From Magnolia sinica (Eukaryota > Streptophyta > Magnoliopsida > Magnoliales > Magnoliaceae): a DNA stretch of 64,000 nt. The translations under genes were made by a program, and so were the position numbers. The notes beneath the pieces were generated by a model. The model did not search any database. It worked only from the letters and a program-made list of their open reading frames with translations, and had not been told where the DNA came from. This document shows, piece after piece, positions 23,835-33,900 of the stretch; the first letter of the stretch is position 1; each line of letters starts with the position of its first letter. The stretch covers positions 24,720,501 to 24,784,500 of the forward strand of contig NC_080577.1 in NCBI RefSeq assembly GCF_029962835.1, written 5' to 3'.

Positions 23835-24278
23835 ATTCATTTATGGTAAATCATGGGTATAAGAGAACTATTTAAGACCATTGTGTATTTACTAAGAAAT
23901 TTTCTAATGATGATTTCATTTTTCTTTTACTCTATGTTGCTGATATATTGATTGTTGGTTAAGATATTAACAAAATTGACAGATTAAAAAGTGAGTTAAG
24001 TAAGTCCTTTGCCATGAAGGACTTATGATCCGCAAAATAAAATTTGAGCATGAAGATATCTCATGATAGGAAGATCGGTAAGTTTTGTTTATCACAAGAA
24101 AGGTACATTGAGAAAGTGCATAAACTGTTCCATATGGACAAGTCAAAACTTGTTGGTTCTCCACTTGTAGGTCACTTTTAGATAAAAAGGGAGTAAAGTC
24201 ATTCAAGTGAGAAAGAAAAAGAAAATTATTTTGTATGCAATGATAGTAAGAAGCTTGATGTATGACATGAATGAGGTC

Positions 24279-24280
<2 letters not shown>

Positions 24281-24323
<43 letters not shown>
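24281..24323. repeat. (AC)n microsatellite
   Basis: A pure AC dinucleotide run of 43 bases inside the copia remnant. It produces a spurious cysteine/valine frame on the other strand. Confidence 0.95.
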
Positions 24324-24326
<3 letters not shown>

Positions 24327-24792
24327 AGTTGGTCTTTTTAGCAAATTTCTTACAAATCTTGACAAAGAGCACTAGGAAGCAGTTAAATGGAGTCTCAGAT
24401 ATCTCAAGGATTCATCCAAAGTGTGTTTATGCTTTGGAGGTGGTAAGCCTGTGTTAGAAGGGTACACATATAGATATGGCAAGAGACATTGAATCCAGGA
24501 AGTCCACATCATGTTTACTTTTACAGGGGAAGTACATGACAATCTAAGTTGTAAAAGTGTAAGGCCTTATCTACTACAGAAATTGAGGATAATACAGTGA
24601 CAAAAACTTATAAGGAAATATTGTGGATGAAGATGTTCTTTTAAGAACTTGGCTTAATGCAAGAAAATTATGTTGTTTATTGTGACAATTAGAGTGTCAT
24701 CCACCTTTTAAAAAAAAAAGCATGACTTTAGAAGAAGCATGGCAGGTTTGGGCATGGTAGAGCCCTCCTCATGAGTTAGCAGAGGGGGAGAT

Positions 24793-25400
24793 TGTTAGGG
24801 GTCTACCCTTTACCCTCCTCATGTAGAGGTTGGACCTATATGTGTGGATTAAGTATGCTTTTATAGTCATATATGTGTGTGGGATTATTTTGATCTTTTA
24901 GCTAAGCAAGGTAAAATAAGAGAAAATGACTTTTACGTAGAGAGAGTTTAGTAACAACATTAAGGTTTTTCTTTCTTAGAAAAAGAGAAGAGAAAATGTA
25001 GTTTTGTAAAAGAAAAAGATCAAGAGCTTTCTACCCCCGAAATATACACGTTTGGGTTTGCGAGGGTTCATCCACAACGTAAGTTTCTTTAAAGGTCTTT
25101 TTCAGAGATTGTATTTGGAATTTTTTACAATCCATAGTTGGTGAGAAATTGCTTTCTTTCGTGTTGTTTTTAATCACGTTTGGGTGATATAGTTTAGGTG
25201 TTCAAGATAGGTCTCTTAATGATTATACTAAAGTTATTTTTATTATAGTAAATTAATCATGGACTAGGTCCCGTCATTTTTTCCTTTACATTGGAGGGTT
25301 TTTCATATAAAAATTTATCGTCTCTTTCATTATACATGTTTGATGGTATGTTAGTTTGTGCTAGAAGTGATTTTTATTCTTTAAACTTTTTATGTTGTTA
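24793..25400 (+). repeat. Probable 3' LTR of the copia remnant
   Basis: TGTTAGGGGTCTACCC starts directly after AGAGGGGGAGAT, a polypurine tract. The following text has LTR-like features (transcribed leader with AGAGAGAGTT, GGGTTTTTC near 25,300). The end is not visible because the 5' partner is absent. Confidence 0.5.
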
Positions 25401-26101
25401 ACCCCATTGATTTGTACATGGAAGGGAAGGTGTGGTTGTGGTTTTCCAACCGTATATGTTTCTTTGACTATGGATTCCTAGAAGCAACGCAACTTGTAGT
25501 GCTTGGATTGCGTTGGATCATTTTCCCTATTTCCCAGCGATTTCTTCTGATCGTGAATCGTGAAAGCTGGTTTGACTAGATTTCTCTTCCCCATTATCAC
25601 CATCAAGGGCCTGAAAATGACACCACAGAGGAGAAGCTACAATGCAACTAGTTTCATAAGGATAGATCTGAATCTATCAATTTCAGTATTCCACTTGGTC
25701 CAAACTACTGCTGGGTCAATGAGAATAAAAATCACAGTTGTTGGACAGCTTCAACTATCCAATCAACAGCCTTTAAAATGAATGGTCAAAGATTCTAGAC
25801 AGAAAAGAAAAAAAAAAAACCAATCAACAATTAAAACCATCCATTTAGTGGGTCCCATTTTGGATGGTTTATGGTTCTAAACAATTAGACTTGATGGATA
25901 GGATGTTTCCATCAGCACATTTCTCGCATGGTAGGCCGTGAAGATCTTGGGCTGGACCTAATGGCCAGGTCAGATGACTTTATTGGACTTTCACATGATC
26001 CCGTGAAAGTAGGAGCACTGTAAGTCTCCAGTGCTAGGGTTGACATCTCTCTTTCCTTCTACTTGTCTTGATTTGCCTTTTCTTCCCGCCAATCACGGAC
26101 G
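25401..26101. other. Intergenic, nothing identified
   Basis: No convincing gene. A short A run (about 25,807-25,820) and single GTGGGTCCCATT phrases near 25,845 hint at a decayed short element. Open frames here lack any recognisable domain. Confidence 0.4.
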
Positions 26102-26581
26102 CGGTTTCAGTGGATCTCCGGATCCACCAATGTGGGGCTCACTGTGATGTATTTCACTTACATCCACACCGTCTATCCATTTTGAAAGGTCTTTTTATGG
26201 CAAGATCCCAAAAATGAAGCAGATTCAAATCTTAGATGGACAATACCGCCGGAAACAGTAGTGAATGAATCCCCACCAATAAAAACTTCAATGGGGGCAC
26301 TGCAATGATTATTTTCCATCCAACCTGTTGATAAGGTCACAAAGGCCTGGATGAAGAGACCACACAAAAGTCAGATTTGGTCTAAAACTTTCGTGGCCCA
26401 CAAGAAGTTTTTAATGGTCGATTACTACTATTTCGTCCACCTGAGATTTGGATCTTTTCATTTTTTGGATCAGAGATTTCAAAACAGATGGACGGAGTGG
26501 ATATAAGAAACATACATTACAGTGGGCCCCACGGTCAGGGATCCCATCCACCTAGGTCGATCTGGGGATCCACCGAAGCCG
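26102..26581. mobile_element. GTGGGCC-type MITE with imperfect inverted ends
   Basis: The left end CGGTTTCAGTGGATCTCCGG pairs with the right end, which on the other strand reads CGGCTTCGGTGGATCCCCAG. The interior has the family phrases CACTGTGATGTATTTCAC and CATACATTACAGTGGGCCCC. No protein is encoded. Mutator-like origin is inferred from its relatives. Confidence 0.6.
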
Positions 26582-26647
26582 GGCCTGCCCATCACGTTCA
26601 AGAAATTGACCTTTGAATAACAACAAGTGCGCGTTTCTAGATAGATC

Positions 26648-26913
26648 GGACGCGGATTGCGTGCTGAACCCAGCACCGCATAGCCAGGTGGTGAAAGTAC
26701 CCTGTGTGGCCCCTAAGAAGCTTTCAACGGTAGGCCTTCAATCCCCACCGTTTGGTCTGGTGCAGTCCACCTGAGCTTGATTCAATTTGGACCTCATGCC
26801 CTAAATTGAACCGGAAAAGGGGATGGACAGCGTGGATGAAACACATACATCACAGTGGGCCCCACAAAGTCCTTACACCACGTATCTACGTGGTGTTCAC
26901 GCAATCCGCGTCC
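26648..26913. mobile_element. Short MITE with GGACGCGGATTGCGTG ends
   Basis: Both termini carry GGACGCGGATTGCGTG in inverted orientation (26,648 onward and 26,898-26,913). The flanks share TAGATC but no clean longer duplication. The interior ends with the GTGGGCCCCAC block. Confidence 0.65.
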
Positions 26914-27874
26914 TTCTAGATCGAGGCACACCCTTAAGATTAAATTTCTAATGATTACTGTACGTTCGATCCATCCAATTCGTCCATCAGATCCTAAATT
27001 TCACTCCCCAATTTTACGTCTAGATCCTAAATTTCATCCTTATCTATATCTCATGTGGGTCACACCAAATGGAACAATATTGGGGGAAGGTGGGGAGGGG
27101 CCGTCCACCGTAGAAGCTTCTTGATGGAATGTGGGTCCACTTTGTCGTTTATATGTCATCCAAATTATTGATCAGGTCCGACCCACCAGGTTTAATAGAC
27201 ACGTTAAAGTTCAACCTATTACTAAATTTAGGTGGGCCACAAAAAGTGAAAACATAGCCCGTAGGCATTTATCCATTGCCTTGGTGTGTCCCAATGATTT
27301 TTTTATAGGGATTATTTTTGAGATGTATGGAGACCATAAGGAGTCAGATTAAAGGTTTGGATTCCATATAAACATCTTGAATATGCCCCACACTGCTTGA
27401 ACATTTGATAATTACCATACGTACAGATGCATGTGATCATTCCATAATTCTACATCCTATTGCGTCAGGACGTGATTGCTGCGCTGATGCACCTATTCCG
27501 AACAGGTGGAGCCCTATTTTGGTGATCCAAACCCTTGAATTGATTCAGTGTATCGTGGATGGGGGAATGCTAACTTTTCAATGTCAGAAGATCCCAGCAT
27601 TTGATCAGAGGTTTACAGATAGACGGCTAATAATAAATCTCAGTAAAGCTCCTCTTTCAATATCTTTATCATGGCATCCTCTATCCATCAGATCAATACT
27701 CAAGCTTGGGAGAGATCCCCATACACGACTCAAATCTATGAGCTTTGACCTTTCATTTTATTCTAACATGGCAGTAGACTTTGACTCGAATGGGAGAAAG
27801 AAAAGTCATCGTTCTCGTTTTTTTCTACTTTAAGAGGACGGCCAAACGCACCAAAACTCACAACACCCATAGTC
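26914..27874. promoter_or_regulatory. Upstream region of the receptor kinase gene
   Basis: The first part is decayed MITE text (GTGGGTCACACC, GTGGGTCC, GGTGGGCCAC). The last 500 bases hold no gene. A TATAAAC occurs at about 27,367, far from the ATG, and two W-box cores (TTGACC 27,745-27,750, TTGACT 27,781-27,786) lie within 130 bases of the start codon. The transcription start cannot be set from sequence alone. Confidence 0.4.
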
Positions 27875-30763
27875 ATGGAAGTCAAGAAATCAGCTCTCTC
27901 CTTCGTATCATTTATCATATGGGTCATCTTACTTTCATGCAATCTATCATCATCATCATCATCACCACCATCCAAATCAGAAGCCAATGCTCTCCTTCAA
28001 TGGAAATCCACCTTCCAAACTCAATCTCTTCATTCATGGTCACTTCCAAATGCTACTAACACAGTCCCAAGAATTCCATGCAAATGGTTAGGAATTGCAT
28101 GCAACCATGCAAGACGTGTAACCGAAATAAACCTACCGAATGCTGGCTTACAAGGTAATCTTGATAACTTCAGTTTCTCATCCTTTCCATTTCTAACCCG
28201 TCTTGATCTCAGTGGCAACTCATTCCTTGGAACCATCCCACGCCATATCGGTACTCTCACCAATCTTGCCTTTCTCAATTTATCTATGAATGATTTTTCT
28301 GGCACCTTACCTCCTTCAATTGCTAATCTCTCTCAAATTACAGTGATTGATATTTCCAACAATACAGTATCAGGTGAACTTTCTCCATATTTCTTTGCCA
28401 ATTGGACCAGACTCACCTCCCTCCAACTCCAAAATAATCAACTCAGTGGAAGAATTCCTTCCGAAATCAGCTTACTCGAGAATCTCCATCTATTGGACTT
28501 CTCGGGAAACAAGATAACCGGTTCAATACCTTGGGAGATAGGAAGTTTGGAAAATCTGGTTGCACTGAGTTTGAGTAGAAACAATCTCTTTGGTGCACTC
28601 CCTCCATCTTTAGGTAATTTGAGCAATCTACGCATCTTGTCCGTCTCCGAAAACCAAATTTCCAGTTCCATCCCACCAGAAATAGGAAACTTGAAATCTC
28701 TTAGTGTCCTAAGCTTGCGAAAAAACAATCTTACCGGTTCGATCCCTACCACACTGAAGAATTTGACAAAGCTTACCAAATTGCTGCTCAAACACAATAA
28801 TATTGTCAGTCTGATTCCACTAGAAATAGGAAATTTGATGAATTTGAATGTGTTAGAACTATCAGCTAATAATCTAACAGGCTCCATCCCTTCCACTCTC
28901 GGAAATTTAACAAAACTCACGCATTTATCCCTCTCCAGGAATCACATTTCTGGTTCAATCCCTCTTTCTTTAGGAAAATTGAGTAACCTAATCGAATTGC
29001 TTCTCTACGAAAATCAATTATCCGGTCCAATACCTCAAGAAATGGCAAACCTAGGAAATTTGGTAGGGATTGGCATTGGTGACAATAACTTCTCAGGGCA
29101 TCTACCAAACCAGCTTTGCCGAGGCGGATCTCTTGAAAAATTCGCTGCGTACAACAACCGTTTCATGGGTTCGATCCCGGAAAGCTTGAGGAACTGTTTG
29201 AGCTTGACTAGGGTTCGGCTTGAAGGAAACCAACTCAGTGGAGACATATCCAAACAATTCAAAGAATGTACAAATCTAGGATATGTCGATTTGAGTAACA
29301 ACGGATTCTTCGGTGAACTCCCGTCTAGTTGGGCTGAGTGCCAGAATTTAACAAAGCTACAAATCTCTGATAATAGGATTACCGGTAGCATACCGCCCCA
29401 GTTCGGTCAGTTGACTAAGCTTGGAGTATTGGATCTTTCTTCAAATTATCTAGGCGGTGAGATTCCAAAGGAGTTAGGTGGGTTGATTTCATTATTCGAC
29501 CTGCGTTTAGATAATAACAGACTTTCTGGGGTTTTACCATCTGAAATTGGGAAGCTATACGACCTGACGATTCTTGATCTCTCAGCGAACAACTTCAGCG
29601 GACCGATACCGGAACAATTAGGCGATTGCTCCAAACTTCTGCATTTGAAATTGAGCAAAAACCATCTGAATGGAAGCATTCCATTTCAAATTGGTAATTT
29701 GGCAAATGTACAAGATTTGTTGGATCTTAGCCATAATTCCCTCACTGGAGAGGTGCCATCACAGCTCAGAAAACTGCAAAAGCTAGAGAACCTAAATCTT
29801 TCCCACAATAAGCTGTCAGGTTCCATTCCATCTTCCTTTCAAGAGATGCTGAGCTTGTTAACGGTGGATATATCGTATAATGATTTGGAAGGCCCGCTTC
29901 CTGATACTAAAGTGTTCCGAGAAGCTGCACCGGAAGATTTTATCAACAACAAAGGCTTATGTGGGGAATCAGTGCAAGGTTTGCCCCCCTGCAATTCATC
30001 TTCAGTAGGGAAAGGTTCAGATGGCACAACTAAAGATTACAGAAATGTGATTTTCATTGTGGTTCCTCTTGCGGTAGCAGTATTTCTTCTACTTGGATGT
30101 TGTTGCATTTTCTATTTTCTTTGCCGCCAGAGATCGACAACAGTTGATAATGGGGTGAGAGAAATGAATAGCGATCTCTTCTCGGTGTGGAGTTACGATG
30201 GGAGAATTGTGTACAATGACATCATTGAAGCGACTGAGAATTTCGATGACAAGTATTGCATTGCAGTTGGAGGATATGGGAAGATTTACAAGGCGGAGCT
30301 ACCGACAGGTCAAGTAGTAGCCATAAAGAAGCTTCACCGTGTGGATGGGGTCGAGCTAACTGATCAGAGAAGCTTCATGAATGAGACGAGAGCATTAACA
30401 GAAATCCGGCATCGCAACATTGTGAAGCTTTATGGGTTTTGTTTCCATGCGCAATGTATGTTTTTGGTGTATGAGTATATGGAAAGGGGAAGCTTGACTA
30501 CTGTGCTAAGCAGCGAAGGAAGCAGCATGGAATTGGACTGGGTTAAGAGGGTGAATGTGGTGAAAGCCATGGCACATGCCTTAACTTACATGCACCATGA
30601 TTGCACCCCGCCCATTCTACACCGCGACATATCGAGTAACAATGTCTTGCTCAATTCTGATTTTGAGGCTTGTGTATCTGACTTCGGCACCGCCCGACTG
30701 TTGAAGCCCAATTCATCTAATTGGACCACTCCGGCTGGCACTTACGGGTATATCGCTCCAGGT

Positions 30764-30810
<47 letters not shown>

Positions 30811-30858
30811 ATCTTGCATATGTGATGATTCCAAATCACCCCACATATAAAGATGGTG

Positions 30859-30900
<42 letters not shown>

Positions 30901-33900
30901 CATCTTGCGTATGTGATGATTCCAAATCACCCCACATATAAAGATGGTGGGATGTCCCTCTCTCTCTCTCGTTCATCTTGCATATGTGATGATTCCAAAT
31001 CACCCCACATATAAAGATGGTGGGATGTCCCTCTCTCTCTCGTTCATCTTGCATATGTGATGATTCCAAATCTCCCCACATATTATATGATGATTCCGAA
31101 TCACCCCACATATAAAGATGGTGGGATGTCCCTGTCCCTCTCTCTCTCTCTCTCTATCGTTCATCTTGCATATGTGATGATTCCAAATCACCCCACATGT
31201 AAAGGAGTGCGGATCCTCTGTTTCCTGGAGTCAGGAACTCTCTGACTCCAGCGTTTTCATTGGTCCACGTCACCGTAAGTGCCACGTCACCATTTTTTAA
31301 AATATATTTTAAAAAAGTACATTATAATGGAGACGTTAAACGGAAGCGGTTTGCGTGCTGAGTAACTCCGTATGGTAAGCGTACTGAGTAAAGTGTGTCG
31401 AGCCCACCAATCATTTGTGCATTGTATCAACTCCGTCCATCTCTTTTATCATCTAATTTTAGGGTTTTACAACAAAATTAATCATATCCAAAGTTGAAAG
31501 TGGACCACACCACTTGAAACAGTGTGAATTGAATTCTACCGTTGAGAAGTTTTTGGGGGCCTACAGAAGTTTTATATCAAGATGATATTTGTGTTTTCCA
31601 TTCATCCATGTCTTCGTGATCTTATGAACAATTTGGATGAAAAATAAACATCATTGGGGCTTACAAACATTTCAACAGTGAAAATCAATAATTCCACTGT
31701 TTCCTTTGGTATGGTCTACTTGAGCTTTTGATATACTTTAGTTTTGGGCTCAACCCCTAAAATGATCTGAAAAAACGGATGGACGGTGTGGATAAACCAC
31801 ATGAATTCACAGTGGGCCCAACAGAGTTTACTCAATACGATAAGACCCTTACGCAATCCGATTTCACGTGTTTAAGGGGGGCGCGGATTTCCGCCAAAGC
31901 CTTTTGCAATAAGATCCCGCGCAAGGATTCAGGATTGGCCCACTACGACGTTTCTATAAATCCAACCTGTTTATCCATTTTTAGATATCATTTTAGGACA
32001 TTATACCAAAACTAAGGTGTATACAAAACTCAAATGGGCCACACGAGAGGAAACAGTGGGGATTTAGTGTCCACCGTTGAAATATTTATATGGCCACAAA
32101 AGTTTTGCATCAGTCTTATACTTTGGTGTTTTCACTTCATCCTAGTAAAAATGACCTTATAAATAGTTTGGATGGCATATAAATATCAAGACGCCTAGGA
32201 ATGTTTCAACGGTAGGAATTTCTTTCTCCATTGTTTCATCTTATATGGCCCAAATGAGTTTTTGATCATCCTAATTTTTGGTTACATGTCTTAAAATAAG
32301 CTCTAAAAATGGATGAACAGATTGAAATTCTTATAAACATCACTCTGTCTACTGAACCCTGTTACTTTGTACTACAACCTCGTCACTTTATACTGCAATC
32401 TTGTCACTTTGTCTACTGAACCCTGTCACTTTACACTGCAACCTCGTCACTTTGATTACTGTACCCCGTCACTTTGTGCTACAACCCTGTCACTTTGTTT
32501 ACTGAACCCTGTCACTTTGTACTGCAGCCTTGTTACTTTGTCTACTATACCCCGTCACTTTGTGCTACAACCCTATCACTTTGTGCTGCAACCTTATTAC
32601 TTTATCAAATGAACCCGTCACTTTGTCTACTGAAACCCTGTCATTTTATTTGACAAGCCGCTACTTTATTTAGTGAAATCCTCTTACTTTGCACAGTAGC
32701 ATCGTCACTTTGTCTAGTGAAACCAAGTCACTTTATTCGAAAACTCGTTATTTTATTAAGCAAAACCCTATCAATTTGTCTGATAACCCCATCACTTTAT
32801 CTAGTGAAGCATCATCACTTTGTCTAATGGAACCCCGTTACTTTGTCCAATAATCACGTCACCTTGTCTAATAGAACCTTGTCACTTTGCCTAGTTCATC
32901 TTTCACTTTATTTAGTGAAATCCCGTTACTTTGTCTAACAACTTCGTCACTCTCTGTCTAGTAGAACTTCGTCACTTGATATAGTAAACATTTGTCACTT
33001 TGTCTTACTACATAGTCTCTTTATCTAGTAAAACCCTATCACTTTGTCCAGTAACCCAATCACTTTGTCTAGTGAACCTCGTCACTTTGTCCAACAACCT
33101 CGTCACTTTGTCTAGCAACCTCACAACTTTATTTAGTAAAACTCAATCACTTTGTCTTCCAGCCTTATCACTTCGTTTAGTGGAACCGGGTCACTTTGTC
33201 TGGCAACATCCATCAATTTTTTCGAAAATCTGTAACTTTATCTAATGGAACCCTATTTTCTTTGTCTTGTTTAACCTTATTACTTTGTTTAGTGGAATCA
33301 TGTTGCTTTGTCGAGCAACCTCGTCACTTTGTTTAATATAACTTTGTTACTTCGTCTAATAGCCTCGTCACTTTATCCAATGAATCCTGTCATTTTGTCG
33401 GTGGCTCCATATGATTTAAAGCCCACGTTGAATTGTGCCCTATATAATGTAGGTTAGAGGTGGGCATCGAGTCGATTCAAACCGAATTGGGGCCGATCCG
33501 ACTCGATTCAGTTTTAAAATAGGCCTGACCCGAACTCGACCAGACTCGGTACGGAGTCCAACATGCGTAACCTGATCCAAGTCCGAGTCTGTCTTAGACT
33601 AATTCAGATTGAATCTGAATCGATCACAAGTACCGATTCAGGTCAAGTCTTAAAATAATATGAGAAAACGGATGAATGGAGTAGATATACACCACATAAA
33701 TCATGGTGGGCCCACGGTGAGGATCCTACGAACATCACTCATCCTGGGCCGCAGCTAATATTCCTTACTAATCAAGCAGATTTTGTAAATATATTTTTTT
33801 ATAAAATTGTCGTGAGACGACATGACCTAATTATATTTTAGAAGAAAGAAATTAGAGGTGGATTAGCTACCGACGTGTTAAGTAGCTAGACTCGCTACCA

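Larger units (their letters stand above)
22051..24792 (+). pseudogene. Copia pol remnant split by an inserted LTR
   Basis: The part before the insertion reads RYTPHEYVILIDMGEPENYQ, then WLRAMQEEIDSLYKNH and YDLVKL, followed by degraded RT with KRLYELK (LYGLKQ-like) and WYKKFDS. After the LTR (from 23,835) it resumes with FMVNHGYKRT, then LLYVADILIVG (a YVDD box read as YVAD), KLSHDRKIG-like and RNase H fragments to about 24,760. Frames are broken throughout. A (CA)n run lies inside the RNase H region. A PPT-like AGAGGGGGAG precedes the 3' LTR. Confidence 0.75.

Noticed and set aside
23967..24365. Minus-strand frame with a Cys-Val run
   Set aside because: It is the (AC)n microsatellite read in translation, inside a copia remnant on the other strand.
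27405..27833. 142-residue frame upstream of the receptor kinase
   Set aside because: No recognisable domain, no repeat structure and no supporting start context; probably promoter DNA open by chance.
30742..31191. Minus-strand open frames rich in Glu and Arg over the CT runs
   Set aside because: They are produced by the dinucleotide repeat and lie in an intron of the kinase gene.
32367..33245. Open frames across the minisatellite
   Set aside because: Their composition follows the 21-22-bp unit, and they share no domain with any protein I know.
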